Shown: positions 27,375-36,328, numbered from the stretch's first letter. The stretch is 64,000 nucleotides of DNA from Membranihabitans maritimus (GCF_021729145.1 NZ_JAJSLW010000004.1:62001-126000), one strand, 5' to 3'. The notes: generated by a model not told the origin, from the sequence alone. Numbers and translations are program-made.

Positions 27375-27820
27375 AATTAAAAATCAGATTATTGAATGTT
27401 GTTTTTCATTTTCTTTGCGTGCCCAAAGAAAACGAAACAAAAGCCCCGAAAGGGATGCCTTCGGCAAAAGGGCATCCCGATTTTTCTCGGGAGCATTTTT
27501 TCCTTCTAGTCAAAAACCGTCTCGAAAAAGTCAAGCCCACCCTCGTCATGGTAACCGAGGTTATTTTACCAAAGGTGCCACCCCACCCTCGCAAAACCAT
27601 GCTCGGTTCTTTCATCAAGCGTGCATTTGGCACCCTTGGCCTGACTTGATTCTCAAGTTCAGACATTATTCAGTCATGCTCTTTGATCCCGTTATCAAAC
27701 GGGATTTCGTTCAATAATCCAGGGCTTCGAAAATTCTTAACGCTTTTCGATACATATACTGTTGAAAAAGACCAAAATCCTACAGACAGTACAACTTGTT
27801 TCTTATCCACTATTGACGTT
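27375..27820 (+). repeat. Dispersed ~447-bp repeat, copy 1
   Basis: It matches 32601..33048 in the same orientation over its whole length, with only small indels and scattered changes (roughly 85 percent identical by eye). Conserved blocks include CTTTGCGTGCCCAAAGAAAA, ATGCCTTCGGCAAAAGGGCA, AAGGTGCCACCCCACC and TTCATCAAGCGTGCATTTGG. It contains hairpins: GGGATGCC/GGCATCCC (27452..27478), TCCCGA/TCGGGA just after, and ATCCCGTT/AACGGGAT (27686..27705). Open frames of about 86 codons exist on both strands, but the middle of the plus-strand frame shifts between copies and returns, so I treat it as non-coding. No terminal inverted repeats or transposase were found. The stretch 26951..27374 upstream shows no gene. 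Confidence 0.85.
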
Positions 27821-27872
27821 AATGTATTAATAAAGAAATATATTCATTTCATTACCTAAAGACCATTGTTGT

Positions 27873-27956
27873 ATCAAAACTCCCAAAAGGATATTTAAAA
27901 ACCCATTCAAAGTTTTGATGTACGTCTATGATGTAACAAAACTCTTTGGTTTTGTT
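27873..27956. repeat. Two hairpin-forming inverted repeats upstream of the small peptide gene
   Basis: ATCAAAACT (27873..27881) pairs perfectly with AGTTTTGAT (27911..27919), and AACAAAAC (27935..27942) with GTTTTGTT (27949..27956) around a six-base loop. They sit 120 to 200 bp upstream of the ATG at 28078, after the end of repeat copy 1. They may be terminators of unseen transcripts or control elements; there are no clear T runs. Confidence 0.4.
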
Positions 27957-28077
27957 GTCACTTGACAAAGGTCAAAATGCTCAAGGAAAATAATATATAT
28001 TCATTTAAAATATTTATCTAAAATAGGTCTAAATAAAATTAAAGTATTATATTCGCCGATCGTTTAATCGTAATCGC

Positions 28078-28254
28078 ATGAAATCGAATACATTAATTTC
28101 TATACAGCAGTTTCAGGCCGAAGGTATTTACGACCTTGTAGGTGGCAACAAACTAACGGGGTGCGCCTGTGGGAAAAAGAAAAAATGCTGTAAAAAATAT
28201 AAAAAGTCCGGAAAAAGATGCGGGAAGTGCCCCGGCCGGAAGAAAAAGATATAG
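28078..28254 (+). CDS. Small cationic cysteine-rich peptide with double-glycine-type leader
   Basis: 58 residues from ATG to TAG. Residues 1 to 23 end in LVGG and fit a double-glycine leader: hydrophobic residues at -12 (Phe), -7 (Ile) and -4 (Leu) before the Gly-Gly at 22/23. The remaining 35 residues contain six cysteines (29, 31, 37, 38, 48, 51), 14 lysines, two arginines and no acidic residue (TGCACGKKKKCCKKYKK, then KRCGKCPGRKKK). This looks like a secreted antimicrobial-type or RiPP precursor; alternatively it is a small zinc- or nucleic-acid-binding protein with CxC/CC/CxxC metal ligands. No peptidase-containing ABC transporter or modifying enzyme is next to it. TATATTCG at 28048..28055 is a one-mismatch -7 box. 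Confidence 0.65.
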   Translation: MKSNTLISIQQFQAEGIYDLVGGNKLTGCACGKKKKCCKKYKKSGKRCGKCPGRKKKI

Positions 28255-28288
28255 TACTACACCGGGCACCGGGCCTTTAACCATATCA

Positions 28289-28312
28289 AAATGCCACCGA
28301 TTTCTGGCATTT
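28289..28312 (+). terminator. Weak candidate terminator after the small peptide gene
   Basis: AAATGCCA (28289..28296) pairs with TGGCATTT (28305..28312) around an eight-base loop, 35 bp after the stop. The following sequence is A/T-rich but lacks a solid T run. The remainder of the gap 28255..28586 shows no gene; it holds a weaker ATTTGTT/AACAAAT hairpin at 28434..28452. Confidence 0.35.
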
Positions 28313-28586
28313 AGCATAAATTATTTCTACATCCATCCACTACCGTGGATTATTATTTCCCATTCTTTGTCTTCCCCTTCTGAAAGAAATCTACTAATTT
28401 CCAATTAGCGAAACCCATCAAATAGTATCATTTATTTGTTTCTTTAACAAATGTTAAATTTTTTGGATGGCGTTTGAAAAATATACCGTTCAATGTCCGG
28501 GTTATAGGCCAAAAAAGGATGTAAATGAGATATTTTGTCCGGGTATAAACAAGTTGTGTGTCATAAAATCAATACAATTAAATCCA

Positions 28587-28985
28587 ATGATGATGAAAAA
28601 GTATCTATCTAAATCTTACCGTGCGATCATGGTGTTAATTTTCCTGTTTTTATTTGCTGCTGAAACTATCTGCCAGGTTGCAGGATCAGAGTCAAAAGAA
28701 AATCCGCTAAAAAGCTTTGTTGGTGATTGAGTACTGAAAAACGAACTTTGGAAAGTAAGCGAAAATGGAAATTATACAGAAACAAAATTGCCTAATTTTG
28801 CTTTTAAAGCAGAATTGATAGGTCCAGATAATACCCTCTTGTGGCATGAGGATTTTGGTAATGGTTTCCTGGCAACTATCTTGTGGAGTTACCAAAAGGA
28901 ATCGGAAATTCTCCATCACTTATCAAATAACGGATTTAATAATATTGGGATTGGTATTGGAAAATTTAAAATAAACAAAAGGTAA
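28587..28985 (+). pseudogene. Secreted protein gene interrupted by an in-frame TGA
   Basis: The reading frame opens with three Met codons and a signal peptide (KKYLSKSYRAIMVLIFLFLF, ending AETICQ). It proceeds to NPLKSFVGD, meets TGA at 28728..28730, and continues in the same frame as VLKNELWKVSENGNYTETKLP through HLSNNGFNNIGIGIGKFKINKR. The surrounding sequence reads as a small secreted domain in which a Trp (F-V-G-D-W-V-L) is expected exactly at the stop, so a TGG-to-TGA change is the simplest explanation. The C-terminus also ends early compared with what I would expect for such domains. Function unknown. A sequencing error cannot be excluded from one read-out. Confidence 0.65.
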
Positions 28986-29018
28986 GCAACAAGTTAAAGG
29001 GTTTCTGTCCAAAGCCTC

Positions 29019-30461
29019 CTAAAACGCTGCATTTCCAGGAGTCCTTGGGAATGGGATAACATCGCGGATATTACCCATACCGGTCACAAATTGTACCATC
29101 CGTTCGAATCCCAGGCCATACCCACTGTGCGGGCAAGAACCGTATTTACGGATATCCAGATACCAATACAATTCCTCCTCTGGAATATTCATTTCTTTCA
29201 TACGGTCTAAAAGAATGTCTATATTTTCCTCACGCTGTGAACCGCCGATAATTTCCCCTATTCCCGGGAAAAGGATATCCATGGCACGTACTGTCTTTCC
29301 ATCCTCATTAACCTTCATATAAAATGCTTTGATATTCTTCGGATAATCGTATAAGATAACCGGCTTCTTGAAGTGCTTTTCTACCAGATACCGCTCATGC
29401 TCCGACTGTAAGTCCGCCCCCCATTCTTCTATAATGTAATTGAACTTTTTCTTTTTATTGGGCTTCGATTTCTTTAAGATATCAATTGCTTCAGTATACG
29501 TAATGCGAGCAAAATCATAGTCTACACAAAACTGCAAACGGTCCAAAAGAGACATAGCAGACCGCTCATTTTTCGGCTTTTGACTTTCTTCTTTTTCCAA
29601 TTGGTCGTTCAAAAACTGGAGATCCTGGCTGCAATTCACCAACGTATAGGTAATAATGTATTTCAGCATCTTCTCTGCCAAATCCATATTCTCTTCCAGA
29701 TCTGCAAAAGCTACTTCCGGTTCTACCATCCAGAATTCTGCCAGATGCCTGCTGGTATTGCTATTCTCCGCACGGAAAGTAGGTCCAAAGGTATATACCT
29801 GACCGAGTGCCAGTGCTCCAAGCTCGGCTTCCAATTGTCCCGAAACCGTCAAGTGGGTTTCCCGCTCAAAAAAGTCTTTTTTGAAATCTATTTTTCCATC
29901 CTCCGTTTTCGGGGTATTGTCCAAATCCAATGTTGTCACCCGAAACATTTCTCCGGCCCCTTCGGCATCAGAGGCCGTAATGATGGGAGTATGCAGGTAA
30001 TAAAATTTTTGCTCGTTGAAAAACTGGTGGATCGCATACGATATCGCATGCCGGATTCTGAAGATAGCACCAAACGTATTGGTCCGAAAACGCAAATGAG
30101 CAATCTCCCGAAGAAATTCCTTGCTGTGCTTTTTAGGTTGAAGCGGATAAGTCTCGGGATTAGCCGGGCCATAGACAATTACATCCTCAGCATCTATCTC
30201 CACAGATTGTCCTTTACCTCTGGATTCAATTAGCTTTCCCTTTACTCCTAAAGCAGCTCCCGGTGTAATTTGCTTCAAGATCTTTTCTTCAACATCATCT
30301 CTGTCAACGACAATTTGCAAACTATCAAAACAACTTCCGTCGTTAAGCGATATAAATTGGTTATTGCGAAAAGACTTTACCCAGCCTTTCACGACTACAG
30401 TTTCACCAATAGGTTGTTCGGCCAATAAGACATTAATTCTCGTTCTCTTCTTCATAAGCAT
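29019..30461 (-). CDS. asnS: Asparaginyl-tRNA synthetase
   Basis: 480 residues. The N-terminal OB fold (about 18 to 110; [22 protein letters not shown]) recognises the anticodon. The class II catalytic domain follows with motif 2 ([25 protein letters not shown]) and motif 3 ([33 protein letters not shown]). The PHSG..LG.ER form and the central insertion are those of AsnRS rather than AspRS. It charges tRNA-Asn in the cytoplasm. A second Met two codons in (30455) is an equally plausible start. Confidence 0.96.
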   Translation of the reverse strand: MLMKKRTRINVLLAEQPIGETVVVKGWVKSFRNNQFISLNDGSCFDSLQIVVDRDDVEEKILKQITPGAALGVKGKLIESRGKGQSVEIDAEDVIVYGPANPETYPLQPKKHSKEFLREIAHLRFRTNTFGAIFRIRHAISYAIHQFFNEQKFYYLHTPIITASDAEGAGEMFRVTTLDLDNTPKTEDGKIDFKKDFFERETHLTVSGQLEAELGALALGQVYTFGPTFRAENSNTSRHLAEFWMVEPEVAFADLEENMDLAEKMLKYIITYTLVNCSQDLQFLNDQLEKEESQKPKNERSAMSLLDRLQFCVDYDFARITYTEAIDILKKSKPNKKKKFNYIIEEWGADLQSEHERYLVEKHFKKPVILYDYPKNIKAFYMKVNEDGKTVRAMDILFPGIGEIIGGSQREENIDILLDRMKEMNIPEEELYWYLDIRKYGSCPHSGYGLGFERMVQFVTGMGNIRDVIPFPRTPGNAAF

Positions 30462-30601
30462 TTGAATCTTGAATCCGCAAAAATACAGAATTGGATGTGA
30501 AAAGCCCCGCCACTCGATATTTAATTTGTTAAAAATTTAAGCAAACTTTAAGTACTTTATCAGGTTGTAATTCGTATAATGAGTAAATAAAAAGATATCA
30601 G

Positions 30602-31330
30602 ATGAAGAAATTACTTATGATTGTGTTAGTATTCCAATTGGCCTCATGCGATGTGCTGCAGGAATTAGCTGGTTCAGCTGGATTGACCAACGCAGAAATT
30701 GGACAAGGGCTCAAGGATGCCCTTTACCAGGGTGCGGAAAAAGCCGTACGTGAATTTTCCCAGGATCCTTCCTTTTTGACCGGAGGCAATTCAGTCAATA
30801 TTCCACCAGAAGCACTGGAAGTTATCAAAACCCTTAGTTCAGTACCTATCGTCAAGGAATATACCAAAAAATTTACCGATAAAGTGGAAGTAGCTACCTC
30901 GCAAGCCATTGATGCTTCCCTACCCATATTCAAAACAGCAATAACAGAACTTACCTTCGCTGACGCCTATAATATTCTGATGGGCGGTCAGGAAGATGCG
31001 GCTACCCTCTATCTCAAGGACAAAACTTACCAACCCCTGATGGGCGAATTCAAACCAATCGTATCCAATAGCCTTCAGGAAGTAGGTGCTTTGAAGGAAT
31101 GGGGAAAAATTGCAGACCTCTATAATAAATTACCGTTCAAAGAAAAGGTAAATCCAGACTTTGACGGATTTGTGTCCGAACTGGCATTGAAATCCATTTT
31201 TGAAAGGATCGAGAAAGAAGAACAGGGTATTCGGAATAATGTAGGTATGCGTACCACTGATATGATGAAGAAAGTATTTGCCAAACAAGATAAAGGTAAC
31301 AACGGAGGCAGCCTGTTGGATAGCTTTTAA
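30602..31330 (+). CDS. DUF4197 lipoprotein
   Basis: 242 residues. The signal peptide ends in a lipobox (QLASC, Cys16). The rest matches DUF4197: LTNAEIGQGLKDALYQGAEKAV, IPPEALEVIKTLSSVP, FADAYNILMGGQEDAATLYLKDKT, then GKIADLYNKLPF and a C-terminal FERIEKEEQGIRNNVGMRTTDMMKKVF. The family is widespread in Bacteroidota and Proteobacteria, helical, envelope-located and of unknown function. It stands alone; a perfect inverted repeat follows 17 bp after the stop. Confidence 0.9.
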   Translation: MKKLLMIVLVFQLASCDVLQELAGSAGLTNAEIGQGLKDALYQGAEKAVREFSQDPSFLTGGNSVNIPPEALEVIKTLSSVPIVKEYTKKFTDKVEVATSQAIDASLPIFKTAITELTFADAYNILMGGQEDAATLYLKDKTYQPLMGEFKPIVSNSLQEVGALKEWGKIADLYNKLPFKEKVNPDFDGFVSELALKSIFERIEKEEQGIRNNVGMRTTDMMKKVFAKQDKGNNGGSLLDSF

Positions 31331-31347
31331 TGGAAAGTCCTTTGTAG

Positions 31348-31392
31348 AGAAATAGATTTGACAGTTCTTGAAGAACTGTCAAATCTATTTCT
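31348..31392. terminator. Perfect 22-bp inverted repeat, probable bidirectional terminator
   Basis: The arms 31348..31369 and 31371..31392 are exact reverse complements with one base between them; as RNA this is a 20-bp stem with a TTGAA loop. It lies between convergent genes (DUF4197 on plus, queG on minus) and the ends are T-rich in both directions, so it can terminate both. Nothing coding is seen in 31393..31616. Confidence 0.75.
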
Positions 31393-31616
31393 TATTAATG
31401 TTGCCTTCGAGTGCCTCAGGTAACTCTTACGAGGACAATTTGACTGAGAGCTTAGACAAAATCAGCCGAGTCACTCGCTGAAATCCACGGACAATTCTTT
31501 CAAGATCCTAGAAGGCTGCTAGAATAATAAGCCTAGTAATAATTTACGCTTCGAAAATACAGCTTACTGACATCGAATGAACTCGTTGGAATCAGGATCT
31601 TCTAACTGGACTCCTT

Positions 31617-32543
31617 TCACTCCTTTAAAAATTCCATATTCCTTTTCAAACCTTCATATTTGGTACGCTTCACAGCGGATTTCCTGAACAATTCACGGAA
31701 GGTATCTTCATCCAGCGCTTCCCAGTCTTCCCTGCTCATTTCCAGTAAATCGGGATGGGGTTCGAAATCTGTTTCATTATGAGGCGTAGCAAACCGGTTC
31801 CAAGGACATACATCCTGGCAGATATCACATCCAAATACCCAATTTTCCATTTTCCCACGAAAAAATTCCGGTATATCCCCTTTTAATTCGATAGTAGCAT
31901 AAGAGATGCACTTGCTCCCATTCATTTCATACCCTTCTTCATATATGGCATCTGTAGGACAAGCTTCAATGCAGCGGGTACATCGGCCACAGTAATCGCC
32001 GATTTCCTGATCATATACCAATTCCAAATCAATAATGAGCTCTCCAAGAAAGAAGTAGGAACCTTCTCCGGGACTAATCAGCAATGTATTCTTACCTATC
32101 CATCCAAGCCCGGCCCGTCGTGCCCAATCCCGTTCCATAACCGGAGCAGAATCTGTAAATACTCGTCCGGATATAGGTGCAATCTCCTCATTGATATAAT
32201 TGAATAATTCATGTAGTTTGTCTTTCACCACAAAATGATAATCCTTTCCATAGGCATATTGAGCTATTTTGGGGATTTTATCACCTTGTTGTTTCCTGGG
32301 ATTGTGATAATTATAGGCTAATACAATGACGGAACGAGCACCAGGAACCAATTTACCGGGATCGGTCCTTTTTTGAAAATGGTTCTCCATGTATTTCATT
32401 TCTCCGTGATACCCTTTGGCCAACCAGGATTTCAGTCTTTGCTTTTCCTCTGTGAGCTCTTCAGCCCGGGCAATACCGATCCTGCTAAAGCCTATTACTT
32501 TTGCCTGTTCTTTTATTGCCTGTACCATTTCTGCTCGCGTCAT
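31617..32543 (-). CDS. queG: Epoxyqueuosine reductase
   Basis: 308 residues. The QueG pattern is visible: GFSRIGIARAEEL, YHGEMKYMENHFQKRTDP, SVIVLAYNY, VFTDSAPVMERDWARRAGLGWIGKNTLLI, and two [4Fe-4S] motifs, CGRCTRCIEACPTDAI and CDICQDVCPWN. It reduces epoxyqueuosine to queuosine, the last step of the wobble-base modification of tRNAs with GUN anticodons, and uses cobalamin. The gene is slightly shorter than some relatives that carry C-terminal HEAT repeats. Repeat copy 2 begins 58 bp upstream. Confidence 0.95.
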   Translation of the reverse strand: MTRAEMVQAIKEQAKVIGFSRIGIARAEELTEEKQRLKSWLAKGYHGEMKYMENHFQKRTDPGKLVPGARSVIVLAYNYHNPRKQQGDKIPKIAQYAYGKDYHFVVKDKLHELFNYINEEIAPISGRVFTDSAPVMERDWARRAGLGWIGKNTLLISPGEGSYFFLGELIIDLELVYDQEIGDYCGRCTRCIEACPTDAIYEEGYEMNGSKCISYATIELKGDIPEFFRGKMENWVFGCDICQDVCPWNRFATPHNETDFEPHPDLLEMSREDWEALDEDTFRELFRKSAVKRTKYEGLKRNMEFLKE

Positions 32544-32600
32544 ATTTCATTAATTGACGTGTATAATCTCTAAGACGAATCTACTAACATTTTCATAAGA

Positions 32601-33048
32601 AACTAAAAATCAAATTATTGGTTGTCACTTTTCATTTTCTTTGCGTGCCCAAAGAAAACGAAACAAAAGCTCCAACGGGATGCCTTCGGCAAAAGGGCAT
32701 CCCGATTTTTCTCAAGACCATTTTTTGCTTGCCAGGCAAAAGCCGTATCGAAAAAGTCACGCCCACCCTCGAGATGGTAGCCGAGGTTACTTCACCAAAG
32801 GTGCCACCCCACCTTCGCAAAACCTTGCTCGGTTCCTTCATCAAGCGTGCATTTGGCACCCTTGGTCTGACTTGATTCTCAAGTTCAGACATTATTCAGT
32901 CATGCTCTTTGATCCTGCTTTGATTGGCAGAATTTCGTTCAATAATCCAAGGCTTCGAAAATTCTTAACGCTTTTTTGATACATATGCTATTGAAAAAGG
33001 GCAAAATCGTGCCAAAATTATAACTTGTTCTTATCTATTATTAAAGTT
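32601..33048 (+). repeat. Dispersed ~447-bp repeat, copy 2
   Basis: Direct repeat of 27375..27820. The GGGATGCC/GGCATCCC hairpin is retained. At the position of the ATCCCGTT/AACGGGAT hairpin of copy 1, this copy has the different but still self-complementary CTGC ... GCAG (32915..32930). The right end reaches the stop codon of the hydrolase gene at 33047, and the left end lies just before queG. It fills the whole intergenic space. Confidence 0.85.
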
Positions 33049-34003
33049 AGTAAAGGATATCCCCAATAAATTCCATAGCCCTTCTTTCATGCCAATATAC
33101 ATCTCCCGGGGACCAAAATCCACAATGCCCCCCATACTTTGTCTTTATAAAATACAAATATTCTGAACTTTTCGCTTCCTCAACCGGATAACATTCCGGG
33201 GATAAAAAACTATCATTTTCTGCATTGATTAACAATGTAGGTGTTTGAATTTTTTCTAAAAAAGGTAGTGAGCTTGCGGAACTGTAATAATGGTCAGCAT
33301 CCCTGTATCCATAAATTTTCGCAGTGTAAAATTCATCCACCTCTGCCAGGTTACGGGCAGAAATCACCTTTTCATAGTCCAGGAGTCCGGGGTACACCTC
33401 CTGTTTTTCCCTCATTTTAGAGCGTAAATTCTTCAAAAACCGCCGCTGGTAAATCCGGTTTTTAAGGGACATAATAGCCTTTGCAGAACCCGGCATGTAA
33501 ACTGGAACTGAGATCGCAATAGCTCCACTTATAAACTCTGGCTGTTTTCGACCCAAATAATTCAAAACTACGTTGCCTCCGAGACTGAATCCTACTAAAA
33601 CAACTCCAATATACCGATTTCGTCCCCACACATAATTTACCACCGAATTCACATCCTCACTATTGACTGCGTTGTATGCCTTATCTGTAGTATTGGGAAT
33701 ACCACTGCACCCCCTGAAATTCATCGCGAAACAATCAATATTTTGTTTTGATAACTGGGCAATCATTCCTTTCATATACGGCCGTCGGGCATTCCCTTCG
33801 AATCCATGTAACAGTATAGCAGCGAAAGAACCCCCATTACTGTAAAAATCAATATCCAGAAAGTCACCATCGGAAGTATGTATTCTGATTTCCCCGGGAT
33901 GTTTTAATTTTACCTTTCGAAAAATATTCGGGTAAACCGACGAAATAAAGGAATTTCGAAAGAAGGTATTATTGATTTTATACGTATCTTTTAATACGGG
34001 CAT
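33047..34003 (-). CDS. YheT/ABHD-type alpha/beta hydrolase
   Basis: 318 residues. An alpha/beta hydrolase with a complete catalytic triad: Ser140 in GFSLGGN, Asp264 in NAENDSFL, His293 in GGHCGFW. The oxyanion region is ILLHGFEGNARRPYMKGM, and MNFRGCSG is the mark of the AB hydrolase-4 (YheT) group, whose members are thought to be esterases acting on lipids or other acyl esters. No signal peptide is evident. Downstream it abuts repeat copy 2; upstream the type B sorted protein ends 38 bp before its start. Confidence 0.88.
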   Translation of the reverse strand: MPVLKDTYKINNTFFRNSFISSVYPNIFRKVKLKHPGEIRIHTSDGDFLDIDFYSNGGSFAAILLHGFEGNARRPYMKGMIAQLSKQNIDCFAMNFRGCSGIPNTTDKAYNAVNSEDVNSVVNYVWGRNRYIGVVLVGFSLGGNVVLNYLGRKQPEFISGAIAISVPVYMPGSAKAIMSLKNRIYQRRFLKNLRSKMREKQEVYPGLLDYEKVISARNLAEVDEFYTAKIYGYRDADHYYSSASSLPFLEKIQTPTLLINAENDSFLSPECYPVEEAKSSEYLYFIKTKYGGHCGFWSPGDVYWHERRAMEFIGDILY

Positions 34004-34041
34004 AGACTCTTACACTCGATTTAGACCTAAATATGCAATAA

Positions 34042-35913
34042 TTATCGAATTAATAATACATCCCCCGAATATTGATAAATTTGACCATCTAATAATCTAA
34101 GGCTGCATTGGTACAAATATACTCCGTAAGGGGCTGGCTGACCATTGGCACTTCCATTCCATCCATTTTCTGAGCCACCACCAGTAATATTTCCAGCATG
34201 AAACAATTCATTCCCCCACTTGTCAAAAACACTGAATGATTCAATAGAATTCACCAGGTTTTTGGGTGCTATCACGGTAAAAGAATCATTTACCCCATCG
34301 TGATTGGGACTAAAGGCATTGGGAAAAGCAATCGGCAAATTTTCTTTATTAACGCTAATCGTAAAACGATCTTCTGCTATACAACCATTGGTGTTTTCCA
34401 CCGTCACTATAAATTCCGTACTGTTCAATGGTAAAATTTGGGTTGTCTCACAGTCCTTACACGCTACCTGCTCAGGGGGTTCCCAATGCAAGGATTTGAT
34501 ATCCTGGTTCACTGTTGCCATTACATTGATTTCTTCACCCAGATCCAATATGGTATCTCCGGATGTCTTTACTATTAGCTCCTCAGGATTAATAAGGGTC
34601 AGTGGTTCAGAATCATTACAACCAAACCGATCTTCATAATATACATTATATTCACCTGCCGGTAAGGAATTAAAAATACCGGAAAAATTCTTACTTTCAG
34701 TATTTAGGGAAAATGAATAAGGTGGATACCCTCCTGCGATAGATTCAACTTCAATAGATCCGTCTTCAAAATTATAACAAGAAGGATCCGTAAAGGCTAT
34801 TTCCGCTTCAATATTTCTATTCTCTACCTCTGTTAATTCAAGCTGTACAATAGAATCACACCCGAGATGAGAAGTAAAGGTATCAATATAGATTCCCGGA
34901 GAAATTAAAGTTCGGTTATTGAACATATATTCAGTCCCACTGCAAAAGGTATCGACTTCTTCATAATGAAGGGGAACTACCTCAAGGTATACCTCCTCAG
35001 AAATGGTCCGGCACTTTTCATTGGATAAATTAGCCCCTGTTCCGGCCGCTATAAAACGATATGTGTATTGACCCGGGGTAAACTCCTTATGAAAAAACTC
35101 CAGGGAATTTTCGTCGCCAACATCTTCCCATTCATTAGTTTGGTTGGAGGCTTTCTGCCATTGTACCACATTTTGTGAGGTATCCACTATTGCTTTTAAT
35201 GGCAATGGATCCAGTCTCCCTTCACAAAATATAAGAGGAGGTTCATTTTGAATTTCAATGATTCCCTCGGGGCCACAAGGCTGAAAGCTTATATTATCTA
35301 AAGCCAGGTCGTTCCCCGTTCCCCCGGGGGCCCTATTGATCAAGGTTAATTTTATAGAAGTTTTGTCGACTGGCAATGTGAAGGTAAATCCGTATTTTTT
35401 CCATTGCTCATCCTGGGGAATTTTCCCTGTTGAATATTTCACCTCTCCATCAATTAAAAAATCCACTTCAGGTAAAATATGACCTACTGTACTCCGGCTA
35501 ACTATATTGATCACATCTGCTGAGAATTCATATAACGTATTTGAACACAATCCGGTTATAGTGTCCTCATAAAATACACCGGGCTGATAAGAGGCATTGA
35601 CGACCATCATATAACCGTTGGGATCTGAAGAATTATCCGGAATAGAAATCCAGGTACCATAATTATTTCCCCATCTCCGCATATCATTCGTCAAAGTATA
35701 GGATCCATCCGGAGGTGGAGCATTTCGAGTATATATATATCCTGGTGCAACTTGTGGATCTTTTAAGGGTATGTTTTCCTGCCCACTACCAAAATCTCCA
35801 TCTTCAAAGATGTTTTGCCCCAGGATTCCACTACAAAGCTCTTGGGTAAATGTAAATCCCGAAGAAAGAAGTATCCACAAAAAAATAATCCCCCAAAGAA
35901 ACTCTAAACGCAT
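34042..35913 (-). CDS. Secreted protein with type IX (type B, gliding-motility-associated) sorting domain
   Basis: 623 residues. After a signal peptide (to about residue 25) comes a jelly-roll-like domain with LCSGILGQNIFEDGDFGSG and NTLYEFSADVINIV, about 25 to 215. Ig/PKD-like beta domains follow, including a SprB-type repeat (FTDPSCYNFEDGSIEVESI ... GGYPPYSFSLN). The last ~95 residues (AFPNAFSPNHDGVNDSFTV, FDKWGNELFHAGN, NGWNGSANGQPAPYGVYLYQ) are the classic type B CTD (gliding motility-associated C-terminal domain), so it is exported by the type IX system and retained at the surface. The function is likely adhesion or matrix; no enzyme motif is seen. Confidence 0.9.
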   Translation of the reverse strand: MRLEFLWGIIFLWILLSSGFTFTQELCSGILGQNIFEDGDFGSGQENIPLKDPQVAPGYIYTRNAPPPDGSYTLTNDMRRWGNNYGTWISIPDNSSDPNGYMMVVNASYQPGVFYEDTITGLCSNTLYEFSADVINIVSRSTVGHILPEVDFLIDGEVKYSTGKIPQDEQWKKYGFTFTLPVDKTSIKLTLINRAPGGTGNDLALDNISFQPCGPEGIIEIQNEPPLIFCEGRLDPLPLKAIVDTSQNVVQWQKASNQTNEWEDVGDENSLEFFHKEFTPGQYTYRFIAAGTGANLSNEKCRTISEEVYLEVVPLHYEEVDTFCSGTEYMFNNRTLISPGIYIDTFTSHLGCDSIVQLELTEVENRNIEAEIAFTDPSCYNFEDGSIEVESIAGGYPPYSFSLNTESKNFSGIFNSLPAGEYNVYYEDRFGCNDSEPLTLINPEELIVKTSGDTILDLGEEINVMATVNQDIKSLHWEPPEQVACKDCETTQILPLNSTEFIVTVENTNGCIAEDRFTISVNKENLPIAFPNAFSPNHDGVNDSFTVIAPKNLVNSIESFSVFDKWGNELFHAGNITGGGSENGWNGSANGQPAPYGVYLYQCSLRLLDGQIYQYSGDVLLIR

Positions 35914-36227
35914 TCCCTGCTAATCTTAATTACAAGTTGACAATGATTCGGAAATTACCATTTAATAATGGATTTTTGTAAATTTTAGGAATGAATACCA
36001 ATTCACCCATCAATTAAATGCTCCTCAGACATTACATCTGAAAATTACGAAAGATCGGATTTGCGTCTCCTTCTCCGATGGAAGGGTGGTCAGTACTGTA
36101 AAAGCTGTAAGTCTCTCCAAATGAGTCCTTCGGACAAGCTGTAAACAACTAGTGTTACGTTGCGGATCCCTAATTAGAGTTGACAGCCGATCGGATCTGC
36201 AAACCAAACTACTACAAAACTCCACAA

Positions 36228-36323
36228 CTAACAGACTAACGAACTACCAGACTACCAGACCACCAGACTAACAGACTAACGAACTACCAGACTAATAGAC
36301 TAATAGACTAATAGACTAACAGA
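36228..36323. repeat. Octanucleotide tandem repeat (12 units) after rseP
   Basis: Twelve consecutive 8-bp units on the plus strand: CTAACAGA, CTAACGAA, CTACCAGA (twice), CCACCAGA, CTAACAGA, CTAACGAA, CTACCAGA, CTAATAGA (three times), CTAACAGA. A thirteenth, CTAATCTA, runs into the rseP stop codon (36329..36331). Unit variants are ordered, with the CTAACAGA-CTAACGAA-CTACCAGA block occurring twice, so the array grew by multi-unit duplication. The rest of the gap 35914..36227 shows no gene. Confidence 0.85.
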
Positions 36324-36328
36324 CTAAT

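Noticed and set aside
27392-27649. Open frame of 85 codons inside repeat copy 1, with a counterpart at 32618..32875
   Set aside because: Between copies the middle of the frame changes register through compensating indels, and the opposite strand is equally open, so it behaves as non-coding repeat sequence.
28728-28730. TGA as a selenocysteine codon
   Set aside because: Trp fits the protein context, no selenocysteine insertion-like structure was noticed, and no selenoprotein machinery is visible; a nonsense change is simpler.
36025-36225. 66-codon minus-strand open frame before the octamer array
   Set aside because: No start signal or protein-like pattern.
36228-36323. Octamer array as a CRISPR
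   Set aside because: Units are contiguous 8-mers without spacers and no cas genes are present.
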